A stretch of 38,991 nucleotides of DNA from Poronia punctata (taxonomy: Eukaryota > Ascomycota > Sordariomycetes > Xylariales > Xylariaceae): assembly GCA_022579005.1 (NCBI GenBank), contig MU401756.1:1-38991 (forward strand), in the 5' to 3' direction. Below, piece after piece: positions 1 through 10,963 of this stretch. The stretch's first letter is position 1; every line of letters begins with the position of its first letter. The translations under genes and the position numbers were made by a program. The notes beneath the pieces were generated by a model, which saw only the letters and a program-made list of their open reading frames with translations, had not been told where the DNA came from and made no database searches.

Positions 1-3000
1 TTTAAGCTATAGTTTATTTTTTATAAAGTATTTAAAAAGCTATATAAGCTAACTTGCTAAAAGCTATAATATAAGTTTTTAAGTAGTATAACATACTATA
101 TAGCTTATTTATAGCGTTTATATTTATATAAGCAGCTACTAGCAAATTAGTAAGCTAATATATAAACTATTTAAAGATTTTTTTTTATAAGCTACTTATA
201 GTTAATATATAAACTTTATAAATATATAAAGTAATATTTAAAAAACTATAAGTTAAAATATTAAAAATTTAAGTATATATAAAAATAAAAGCTTAAAGCT
301 TAAATAATAAAAAAGTTATTAAGTATATAGTTTAATATACTAAAATAATAATATGCGCAAAAGGCAAATATAATAGCAATATTACTAGTGCTAGTATATA
401 TAATAGTAATACTAAGCTATTTAGCTTTATAAAAGCTATTATTTTTAATTTAAAATATAATAAATAAGCTATTTACTATATTAAAAAAATAAACTAAAAA
501 AAGGTAGCTTTGTAGCTTAAACTTACTAAAACTATAATTAGTAGCAAAAGTAAATAAATAAATACTTTTTAAAAAGTAGCTAAAAAAAGTTTAATAATAA
601 TAGCTAGTACTTATAAAAAAATAACTTTAAATATAATAACTAAATTAATAACTATGCTAATAATTATATTAAAAAAATAAAAATATTATAATTAAAAAAA
701 AGCTATTTTATAAAAAGCTTTATTAGTTTATAAAAAAATGCTAGCTTAAAAAAGGCAATAAAACAAACTAAGCTTACTTTATAAAAAATAATAAAAAAAA
801 TTATAATAGCGCTACTAATTAGTTACTAGCTAAATATTTTAAAAATAATAATTTTAAAAATAACTATAGCAAAATTATTAAATTATTTAAAAATAGTAAA
901 TAAAATAGCTTTATTATACTAGTTTAAGCTAATAAAAGCTTAAATAAACTAAAGCTTAAAAAAAGCAAGCTATATAATAGCTATTTAAACTATTATAACT
1001 TATTTAATATAAAGCTTGCTAATAAAATTAAATTTATAATGTTTTTAAATTATAGCTATATTAGTTGCTACGTTTTTAAAAATATAACGTAGCAACTTTA
1101 GCTATACTTTAATAAACGTAGTATAATAATAAAAAAAGTTAGCAGCGTTAAGCCTTATATTAATTAAAATTGCAAAGTTATAGCTAAATAAGTTATAAGC
1201 AATAAAAAAGCTTTATTAAAATAGTTAGTAATTATAAGCGTAGTTTTTAATAATATTTTTTTAAAGGATTTTATAATTTTAAAATATTTATTTTATAAAT
1301 AAAGTAGCTTATTTTTTAAAAAAAAACAAAGCAAAGTAGTTACTTTTATAAATATTAAAAGCGCACTAAAACTATGCTTTATTGCGCATTTAGTAGCTTT
1401 AAGTATAAAATTTACTTATATAGCTATAGTAGGTATATAGCTAAAAACTATAATATTAAAAAGTAAAAAAAAACTTAAATTATAAGTAAAATAGTATAAG
1501 AAAATATTAAAAATAGCTTAAGTATTAAGTTATTTAAAGCACTATGTTATATATTTCTTTAGCTTATTTAACTTTAAATAATGCTATACTAATATAATTA
1601 TAAAAACTAAATATTAAATTAATATAAGCAACTATAAACTTATTAAGCTTTTAGTATAAAAATATAGCTTAGTATAAAAGTAAGCAATTATTAAGTTTTT
1701 AAAAGTATATAATAGCAAATATATTTAAAAAAGCAAAAGCTTATAAAGCTTATTAGTATTGCTTATGCTAAAAAAAGCACTAAAGTTAACTATTTTAAAA
1801 AAAGCAAATAAAAACAACTTAAAAGTAATATAGCAAATATATTATAACTATTATAAGCTAAATAAGAAAATAAAAAAGCATATATACTTTTTGCTTAATA
1901 TATAAAATAAAATATAACGCGCTGCTAGCTATAAATAATATATATTTATTAACTTAAAAAATAGCTTTTAGCATATAATTATATATAAAAAAAATTATAA
2001 AAAAATAGCGTTTATAATATTAAATAAACTTTATAAGTAGTTAATAATACTATTTAAACTTTATAACGTACTAGTAATGTTTTAAGCATTAATTTAAAAA
2101 ATAATAAAAAAATTTTATAAGTAGTTTGCTAGCTTACTTAATAATATTTATATTTAAAAAAATACTATAAAAAAAATTTATAAGCGTTGTTATAAAACAT
2201 TTGCTAAACTTATAATATATAATATAATAATTAACTTTAAAAAATGCTTTATGTTTATTAAAAAAGGCGTTTTTTTTAAATTTATAATTTTAAAAAATAA
2301 AATTAAAGCAAACCTAGCAAAAGTATTTACTATACTAAAGTAATTAATACTAAAAACAATAATAAAAATTAAAGCATTTATAAATACTATAAAGTATTTT
2401 AAATACTTTATAAAAGGTTTTTTATTATATATAGCACTACTAATAATACTTTTTAAAAGCTTAAAAAACGCTTTAATAATATTAACTAATAAAGCAAAAG
2501 TAATATAGCAAAAAATTTATATAGCTATTATTACTATGCTTATAATAAAAACTTTTAATTAGCAATTATTATTAATAATAAATATAAATTTAAGCTAAGT
2601 ATATATTAAAGCATATTTATTATAGCTATACTTATTAAGCAAAAAAATTACGCTATACTTAGTAGTATACTTTTTAAAAAAGCTTATAAATATATAGTTA
2701 TAATATTTTATATAAAAAAAAAAGTTATTAGCAATATTATTAAGTTTATAATATTAGCGCTATTAAGTTAAAAGTAGTAAAGTTATTATTTATAGCAACT
2801 ATTAGTTATTAAGCATAATATATAATAAAGCTAAGCAACTTGCTTATATTATAAAATTTATTAACTTTATTAAGCATTATAACGTTTAAATTATATATAA
2901 ACTTAGTAAAGCTAATTTAATTACTAACTAGCTTTTAAAATTAATAAAAAATATAATAGCAAATAATAAGCTAAAAATAGTATGCTTACTTAAATATTTT

Positions 3001-4530
3001 AACTAAATTAATTTATAAGCTATTTTTAAGCACTTATACTTTTATAAAGCTTTTTTTATAAACTTTAATATTAAATAAGTTTAAAAACATTTTTAAATTT
3101 ATAAAAACGCATTATACTAGCTAAAAACTTATAAATAAGTGCTAGGCAACTTTTTATATATAGCTAAAATAGTATACTAAGTAGTAATTTTGCTATAAAT
3201 ATTAAAAGCAAAAAATTTAATATATAAAAGTTAAAAATTATATAAAGACTTTAGCTATGCTATAATTAAAATAGTTAAGCATAAAATAAATAAAGTTTAT
3301 TAGTACTTAAAAACAACTTTAATTATATAGCAAGTTATTATAAAATATATTAAATACTAGCTAATAAAACTACTTTTAATATAATTGCTTAATTTTAAGC
3401 TAATTATATTACTTAAACTATTAATATAATAAAGTATAAACTATATAAGTTTTAATAAAGTATAAATACTAGTATATATTAAATATGCTACGTTATAAGT
3501 AAAAGCTAAAAAAGTGCTAAATATATTTTTTAAAACTATAAAGCTATTAATAAATTAAATTAGCTAAACTTTTAGCTATTTATATAAATAAATATATAAT
3601 AATAAACTTAAATTTATAAGCTTTAAAGCTATTATATAGTACTTTTTAAATAGCTTTATAATAAAGCTAATAATACCTTTATGCTTATATAGTAATAGTA
3701 AAGTTAAAAAAGTTAATTAAAATATTAAGCAAATTATATTATAAAAAAACGTTATAAGCAAATTTAAAAGCGTAAATAAGTTGCTTATATATATAATATG
3801 CTTATATAACTAAATTTTAAAGCTAAGCAGCTATTTAAGCTATTTTTTTTTTAGTACTTAATTATTTTAATACTAAAAAATAGTAAAAGTAGTAAATTAT
3901 ATTTATAACTTAAAAGAGAAAAAAAAAGCTAAAATATAAAAAAATTTAATATTAAATTATAAAGCACTACTAGCTAAGCAACGCTTTAGTAGCATAAAAG
4001 CTAGCTAAAATTAAATTAAAGCTTATTTATAAAAATATAAAAAATTAATTTATATTTATAAACTTAATAATTAAGTTTTATAAGTATAATAAAAAAGCTA
4101 TAAGGCTAAACTTTATTATAATAAGTTATAGTTTATAATAAGCTATTATTTTAATAATATATACTAACTATATAGCTTTAGTAGCGTACTATTAATTAAT
4201 AAGTATAATAAAATAAATTTATTTTTAGCATATATATAAAATAGCTAGCTTATATAAAGCTTATAGTATACTAGCAAGCTAATATTAAAAAAAAACTAAA
4301 AATAGCTAAAAGCTATAAGCAAAATTATAAAATAAATAAAGCAGTAGTAAAATAAAAAATAGCCTTACTAAGCTAGTTAAAGTACTTAGTTTAATAAAAA
4401 AAATAGTTATAAATTTATTAACTTTTAAAAAATAAAATAATAAACTTATTAAGTACTATAAATAACTGCTATAATAAAGCTTAAAATTAAAGTACTTAGC
4501 TTTACTTAATTTATATATATAAGTATTTTT
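1..4530. repeat. AT-rich, hypermutated transposon block (left)
   Basis: This block is almost entirely A and T, with stop codons in every frame and no usable open reading frame. The remaining C and G sit mainly in agct, gca, act, acg and gt contexts; TpC/GpA and CpC/GpG are nearly missing. A protein-level trace of a Ty3/Gypsy-type pol gene survives on the plus strand (listed separately). The block ends abruptly near 4530, where mixed-composition sequence starts. This is the typical look of a RIP-affected, probably heterochromatic repeat. No LTR pair could be delimited, and nothing is recognisable in 1 to about 2040 or after about 3500. Confidence 0.85.
2050..3500 (+). pseudogene. Degenerate Ty3/Gypsy-type pol (reverse transcriptase, RNase H, start of integrase)
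   Basis: A single plus-strand frame (codons starting at 2059, 2245, 2374, 2725, 2875 and 3280 are all in phase) shows Gypsy pol landmarks in the usual order, broken by many stops. LYNVLVM at 2059 corresponds to the RT segment before the catalytic box. KC-x-M-F at about 2242 is the KCEF-like motif. KAFINTIKYFKYFIKGF at about 2371 is the RT/RNase H connection. K-L-L-A-I at 2722 is the RNase H KELLAIV motif. IKFINFIKHYNV near 2850 is the end of RNase H. A tentative integrase segment follows (KHKINKVY at about 3277, then N-Y-I-S-F-N-K-V further on). The YxDD box is not in this frame, suggesting an indel. Subfamily cannot be assigned. It is non-functional. Confidence 0.75.
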
Positions 4531-5672
4531 TACACTTTTTAATGTGTATAGAGCTTGTAGAAAATATACAATAATCCTAGACTTTCTTTTATAGCATTCT
4601 AACTGCAAATTGTAGTTAGGCTGCTACTAGGGAATAGGAGAAAGCACATCTGTATTAATCTATCTCAATGCTTGTGTACTTACCTACCTGCTAGCTAAAC
4701 GTTGTTATCTGCTTCCGATACCACTTTGTCTTGGTAGGTAGTCACTCAATAAACGGCCGAATCATAATATTGAGTAAGTAGGTAGAGGTTGGTAAGGTAG
4801 GCAAGGAGTTACCAAGCTACGTCTTTTAGCACGTAGATAACTGCATGTGGACAGGGTAACATCTGTTTCGTCTACATATAATATGTTACAACGAACGCAG
4901 AGTCCTTTTGTCTCCGCTCCTGCCCCTGTCTCCGGGCTCCCCTCAACGCCGGTTTGCTTCCCCATGGTACGGGTTGTGTTGTGTAGCATGGCGGGGTGCA
5001 ATTAATTTGTTGGAGGATCGCCTATTGTTACTCTACCTAGGTACATACTTAAAGAGTCTTACGTACATGGTTTATATTGCTCTTGGCCCGGTAACGTCCG
5101 CCACGCCACATAGGACAGGGCAATTACACCATTCATGCTCTCGGTGACATATTGGCAGAACTGGGTGTAGAGAAAAGACGGGGTAAGATTCTGGCGATGA
5201 ACAACACTGTCTTGTTATTTATGGATTACCTGGTAGGTAACTCGATAGATGGCAATGCAAGTACGCCTGCTAACTAGTGACATCGGCAGTAACCTAGATT
5301 AAAGGTACATAACGTACTCGTAGAGATCCGCTACTTTATCATAGGTAGTTCGCCGTCCGTCAACCACCACATCCGTGTAACTAAGTAGGTAACCAAGGAG
5401 AATAAAATCAAACTACGTACCGTTACGTGTGCCCCCCTTTAAGCCAGGCTAGAACGAACCAGACTCAGCTGTAGAACAAACGGGAGCTACCTATCTAGGC
5501 ATCTTATAACATGCCGATTATTATTGTTAGGATCCTCTAGCAACACAATCCTTCATCCTTTTAAAAGGGGAGCAGGTGGGGGGTTCTATCCTTTCCTTTC
5601 CCATTCCTTTCACAGAATTTTGTCCATTAAACAATCTTATCATTGTTCAATATGTTACCTCGATTGTAAAAG

Positions 5673-5696
5673 CTTACTTACTTACTTACTTACTTA
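5673..5696. repeat. (CTTA)6 microsatellite
   Basis: Six perfect tandem copies of CTTA, followed by GGTACTTAAGG. It lies in the gene-poor region. No function is inferred. Confidence 0.95.
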
Positions 5697-5873
5697 GGTA
5701 CTTAAGGTATTTATCAACCATCACAGTCCTAGACGACATGAAATACATATTCTCATAATGCATATAAAACTTTCCTGACCTTTCTCTTTAGCTTCTTTTT
5801 TTATTATCTTACGAAAAGGAAAATATCCAACACCCACCCCCACCCACAAAACACCCCACCGTCCCTATCCCTA

Positions 5874-5891
5874 CCCCCCCCCCCCCCCCCC

Positions 5892-5933
<42 letters not shown>

Positions 5934-5956
5934 ACCGGGGGGGGGGGGGGGGGGGG
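5874..5956. repeat. Poly-C tract joined directly to a poly-G tract
   Basis: A run of about 63 nt that is all C except for A at 5892 and 5934 is followed immediately by 20 G (5937-5956). It is preceded by a C-rich stretch with CCCACCC units from about 5830. C-run then G-run is self-complementary, so one strand could fold on itself, and each half could form i-motif or G-quadruplex structures. It could equally be a sequencing or assembly artefact, such as a gap joined across two homopolymer ends. Confidence 0.9.
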
Positions 5957-6357
5957 GAGGATCTTCATGAATTTTTAACTTAACGTACAGAAACCACTCA
6001 AATCAACTCCCAGCCACGTGCCGGAACCTAATCTAGAGCTTCGCCATATATGATATATAACCACCTACTAAAACGAGCTCAATCGCGCCCACTTCTGACA
6101 GACAGTTAGAGAGGATCTACCAAATGCCGAGTAGGTAGTCGTCAGCGAACCTTTGATGACTTTTGCAGAGTTCATTTTCCTTTTTTGGTTGATTTTATAC
6201 CGAGTACAGAAATTAATGGAGAGGCCCCTACCTATTCCGGCCCCCGGGCAATGTTTGTTTGTTGTTGGCTCAAAGTACCTAGGTAAGTAAGTGGACATAT
6301 CTTGGGCTAGATGATGTATTTTATCGCTACTAGAGATACCTACTGCTTTACTACGTC

Positions 6358-6377
6358 AGGTAGGTAGGTAGGTAGGT
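6358..6377. repeat. (AGGT)5 microsatellite
   Basis: Five perfect copies of AGGT. It is the longest local expansion of the TAGGTAGG word that recurs through the intergenic DNA of the island. Confidence 0.95.
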
Positions 6378-8195
6378 TTGCTCAAAGTCCGCGTAGACAC
6401 ACGGCAAACTTAGGTTAAGATGGTAATATATATCTTGTTAAATGTGAGTACTATGCTATGTCTGTTCCCCCCCCCTGACCACCTGTCAAAATATAGGTGA
6501 CATCGCACCGGAAAGTTGTCATTTACCCCTTACCTAGCTGTAGCAGGTTAGCCAGCCATGTTTCTTAGGTCTCTTTATATAACTGGGTGATATATAGCCT
6601 GGCCTCGCTAACTACATGTATGTACATATATCGGGCTTAAAGGGTGCAATACGCGTAAACATTGCCCTGGCTTGCCAGCATGTAGATAAAGTTACCTAGA
6701 GTCCTACTCGTAGACCCAACAGATTCGGCACCTGGGTGATCTACCTACGAGTACGAGTACACTTCTGTAGATTAGGTATATACAAGTATGTACTTACGTA
6801 TGGGTATAGGCCTGTCACACTGTCCAGGATTAAACGTGTATCGAACCTAACTAGATACGCCAAAGAGATATTACCAAGGGGAAAAGAAACAAAATTATCT
6901 CCGAACAAACCTGGAGCCTAAAGTACTCGTGCCTATAGTCTACTCGTAAGAAACGTCTTTTCCCTTGTACGTACTGTGCGCGCCGGCCCGCGAGATACGT
7001 TCCGTCTGTAAATACTGTATACCTACACTCTCACTCTCTACCATACAATACTAACCTACTCGTAGCTAAGTAATTACACGTGCTGGGATATCGGTACAGG
7101 GTGAGACTCCCGGGTTCTGAGTGGTTCATTTCGCTTACACGTAAAACTGTTTGAAACACCCGTTTTTTCTCGGGAGAGATATCCGGGGCCTAACCTAGCC
7201 ATTAGAAGGGAGAAACGTTGTTGTCGGTACCTTTGAGATCTTATTGTTGGTAGACTACGACTTGCGTAATCTAGAACCTCGCCAGCAAGACGGGCACCAT
7301 GTTAGATTAGGACGGCTAGATATAAGTCTAGTCTAGTCTGGGCTGATGATGATTATTATTATTATATGATCTACTGTGTTATTTTATTTGCTAGACGTGA
7401 TATTAATTACTGAGTACCTAGAGCGCACGGCATGAATTGTTCAACTTCCTCACCTTTCGTCTTTCGTATACGAGTAGGTAGACGCGCTTGAGCGCGTGAC
7501 TGGGGAACTAGGTGCCAGAAGATGATCTCGATTCTGTTCCGATAAAATCCCCTTGTCTATTTTAGTGGTTCAAAGAGGGCTGATTATATCAGCTCCCCCC
7601 CTTACACTTACGAGTAGCCAAGTAAGGGGGGGAAGGGGGTATTTGAGTCCGTAGGATATACGCCGAGATATTGATAATTGATGGTGCAATTGTCAGCGGC
7701 TGTGAGAAATTTGTGTACCCGTACCCGTAGATACGTTGAACCATGTGCTCCTGTCGTATGCCAAGCTCTCGGCAACCGTTTAAAATGCCCCGTTTTCGTG
7801 TCGGATTTGACCTAACGAAATGATACTGATAGATATCGAATATTCGAGCAGTAACCTTGATTCACTTTACCAATGCATTTTGCGGTCAATCTACCAAATC
7901 GGCTTAACTTGGAGTCTGGGAAGAGACCAATGACCGGCTGTGCAAGGGGGTATGTGAGAAAAAACACCATGAGAGCACGCAATATAGCATGATCGATGGC
8001 GGGGGTTTGGAGAGCTTCCTACACACCTGTAATTGGTAATCGCCGGTATTGATCCCAACTCTCGAGGCGTATTGCTGGAAGATAAGAGAGACCTGGGTGG
8101 CATGCGCTGAGCGAGTAGATAGGTCTGAAATATCCCATCTTTCTGACCGTTTTGTACACCGGGATATCAACAGTCAATATACTTGCCTTTTCATC

Positions 8196-9671
8196 ATGGG
8201 CTCGATAGACATCTTTGAAGGTCCGGAACCGGTCCGAAGCATCATCAAGAATGTTGCTGTGATTGGCGCTGGTATCAGCGGGGTAGTATCAGCCGCCCAC
8301 CTCCTCAAGGAGGGCTTCGACGTGACCGTCTTCGAGAGGAGGGGGACTATAGGCGGCGTATGGTATTACGACGAGCGAGTAGACCGGGACCCACCGTTCC
8401 CGAATACCATCCCTCCCGCGCAAGACTGGACCGACCTCGACGCCGAGGGTTTGAGCCCGGAAGAGGCCCAGATCCTACACGGGCCTCCAGGCGCTTGCTA
8501 CGCCGGCCTAAAGAATAATGTACCAACGTCACTAATGAGGAGCAGTCTTCTCACATGGCCCGAGGGCACCGAGTTATTCATCGACCAGGGCCGTGTTGTG
8601 CGCTATCTCGAGAACATAGCTGATCTGCACCATGTAAAGGAAAAAATACGATTTCATACGCGAGTGGAGAGTGTAAGAAAACCGGTGGGCAGTACGCGCT
8701 GGCATGTGAAGACAAGCACGCTCCGGGTGGGGGACGATACCTACTCGGTCACCCGGAAGCATGAGAGCTTCGATGCCGTAGTGGTGGCTAGCGGACATTA
8801 TCATATCCCTTTCGTACCGGATATTCGTGGCTTGGCCGACTGGAAAGACCGGTTCCCGGATCGTGTCCTCCATTCCAAGAAGTATCGTACGCCGGAGCCT
8901 TTCAGGGGAAAGAACGTGCTCCTTATAGGTGCAGGGGCTTCGGCTCTGGATATTGCTCGAGAGGCCGACGCTCTCGGGGGTACGGTATATCAGAGTAGGC
9001 GAGCGTCGGAGTACGACCCTACGGCTGATCGCATCCCGGCATCAGTCAAAAGAGTCGCGATGGTGGCCGAGTTCATCGCAGATGATGTTGTTGTTGCCTT
9101 CGACGTGGCAGCCAATGGAGATGGAGGGGACGCCATTCCTGGCAGGATCCTGCTGGTGGATGGGACGTCGTTGGAGGGGATAAACTACGTTATTGTTTGT
9201 ACAGGATACATTACATCATACCCGTTCTTAGGAGAGCTGGAACAGCCGTCGGTCGCGTTCGAGGATGCCGGCGATAGGACGCTGATCACGGCAGACGGGT
9301 ATACGACACACAACCTACACAAGGATATCTTCTACATCCCCGATCCCACACTGGCCTTCATCGGAGTTTCGCACCTCGTCTCGACATTTTCGCTATTTGA
9401 CTTCCAGGCCAAGGTGGCAGCCAAGGTATTTACGGGCCACGTGCGCTTACCGCCAGAGGCCTGTATGAAAGCGGAGCAGAGGGAACGGAAAGCGCGGTTC
9501 AAGCCGGGGGATAGGTTCCATGCATTGCTTCTGAGAGAGCCAGAATACATGGCTGAGATTTTGGCCTGGGTTAACGCTGACCTGAAGAAAGCAGGCTTGG
9601 TTCCGATGGAGGGTATGGATGCCGGGTGGACACAGGCTTACGAGGCCTGGAGGAAGGGTGGACGCCGCTGA
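8196..9671 (+). CDS. Flavin-containing monooxygenase (FMO-type, FAD/NADPH-dependent)
   Basis: Predicted 491-residue, intronless protein of the class B flavoprotein monooxygenase (FMO) family, which uses FAD, NADPH and oxygen to oxygenate soft nucleophiles such as N or S, or to perform Baeyer-Villiger-type reactions. Seen in the sequence: the FAD-binding GxGxxG motif GAGISG at residues 24-29; an FMO-like signature F-P-D-R-V-L-H-S-K-K-Y around His226, with D where the consensus has G; the NADPH-binding GAGASA motif at 245-250; and a CTGY motif at 335-338, matching the ATGY-type hinge. Length fits fungal FMOs. The first in-frame ATG is 8196 in a good context (tcatcATGGGC). The frame is open further upstream but without an ATG. 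It has no close gene neighbour, which suggests an accessory or secondary-metabolic role. Its substrate cannot be read from sequence. Confidence 0.9.
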   Translation: MGSIDIFEGPEPVRSIIKNVAVIGAGISGVVSAAHLLKEGFDVTVFERRGTIGGVWYYDERVDRDPPFPNTIPPAQDWTDLDAEGLSPEEAQILHGPPGACYAGLKNNVPTSLMRSSLLTWPEGTELFIDQGRVVRYLENIADLHHVKEKIRFHTRVESVRKPVGSTRWHVKTSTLRVGDDTYSVTRKHESFDAVVVASGHYHIPFVPDIRGLADWKDRFPDRVLHSKKYRTPEPFRGKNVLLIGAGASALDIAREADALGGTVYQSRRASEYDPTADRIPASVKRVAMVAEFIADDVVVAFDVAANGDGGDAIPGRILLVDGTSLEGINYVIVCTGYITSYPFLGELEQPSVAFEDAGDRTLITADGYTTHNLHKDIFYIPDPTLAFIGVSHLVSTFSLFDFQAKVAAKVFTGHVRLPPEACMKAEQRERKARFKPGDRFHALLLREPEYMAEILAWVNADLKKAGLVPMEGMDAGWTQAYEAWRKGGRR

Positions 9672-10927
9672 CGGAACAGCGTTGTACCTGCCCTGATATC
9701 CTACTTTGTACACACCTAACCTTTGAGTACACAGTATGTGGGCAGGCATACATACAACTTCAACAATGTTCCTGCCTACCACGTACATACATGGTGGATA
9801 ATGCACGTATGTGTAGGTACCTGTATACAAACAAGACCGGGGGTATTAATGGACAGACCCAGAATTAAACCTGCCAGTTATTTTCTTGCGATATAATTAT
9901 TTGCATTTACACTCCCTTTACTTTTGTTATTCCCTGGTCCAGATGATTGTTAGTGCTTCCGCAAAGTCCAAGACGGACGGGTAGCTGTGCCGCTTCAGAT
10001 CCTTGAGGGATGACATGGGTTGTGTTACTCGCCCATATGATTTGATACCGGGACTTCTTTGCGCTTGAAATCCTGTAACACAACCCTGATAGGCTCACAA
10101 TCTTGCGGCGTACCCATCATCCCAAACACGTGGGGGCTAGGCGGTGGTTGTCCGTTCTGACGGCATTTATCGACAACATCAAGAATAACTAGATACTCCT
10201 TGGAAAGCCATAAACGTTGTTGGATTAGTGTCTCCCCGTCCACCTACGAATACCGGTAGGTAGTAGGAAGCTGAAAGTCAGCTTACATAAGACATCAAAT
10301 ATGATGCCAGCAACAGAATGAAATGACTGCCTTGTATTCGATCCACGTGTCGTGACCGGAGGTATGCATAGGGATCAAACATTTCTCCTTGTTCGTCTAC
10401 AAATCAACTTGTTAACCTGTCGGACCTAACAAATGGATGTGTGTATTTAAATACCTGCAGGTTAGTTGGTTTGATTTGTGAACCTGTTGCCTACCTACCC
10501 AATCTTGCCACGTGCTGAAGATGGTTTAGGGTTTGACCTGCCTGTGCTCGTAACAGGGACATGTCTCTGCACAACGGGAAGATACTTAGCCGCATGTCTC
10601 TTACTCTTACTATACCTTTTGACCCTCATTTATATGTAACTTGGTTATTTCAGTTGTCAGTACTCGTATGTAGCAAGTGTAGTGTAAAACGGAAGAGTAT
10701 TGCTTAATAAAGCCACATTGTTTAGTCAAACAATTGTATTACCTCTATGTTAGCCAACTCGTTTCTACACAGAAACTAGGCGGATATAAGGGTATCAAAC
10801 CCGTTGCCAACATCTTAACTGTAGGGTTTACCTGTTGGTTATCTCAGATTTAGCTTGTTACCTACCACAACTCTGGCACTTGGGTCCTGTTCTCCCCATA
10901 GAGCTCGTGGGAGCAACTTATTATCTC

Positions 10928-10963
10928 AGAAGCAAGGGCAGAAGCAAGGGCAGAAGCAAGGGC
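10928..10963. repeat. 3 x 12-bp minisatellite
   Basis: Three perfect copies of agaagcaagggc in tandem. On the minus strand it would encode an Ala-Leu-Ala-Ser repeat in a 93-codon open frame, but that frame has no other protein-like feature. Confidence 0.9.

Larger units (their letters stand above)
4531..8195. other. Gene-poor intergenic region left of the FMO gene
   Basis: No convincing gene was found in this 3.7 kb. Open frames are at most about 80 codons, overlap on opposite strands and show no known motif. The sequence contains many TAGGTA/TACCTA and CGAGTA words, a CTTA repeat, an AGGT repeat, and the poly-C/poly-G tract listed separately. The last few hundred bases should hold the promoter and 5' leader of the monooxygenase gene, but no clear TATA box stands out. 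Confidence 0.6.

Noticed and set aside
2083..2245. YxDD box in the left pol relic
   Set aside because: An L-L-N-N-I-Y-I reading exists but in a different frame from the rest of the pol trace, so it was not used as evidence.
8049..8195. 49-codon N-terminal extension of the monooxygenase
   Set aside because: The frame is open but begins at TTG and has no ATG before 8196; the FAD motif sits at the usual distance from the 8196 start.
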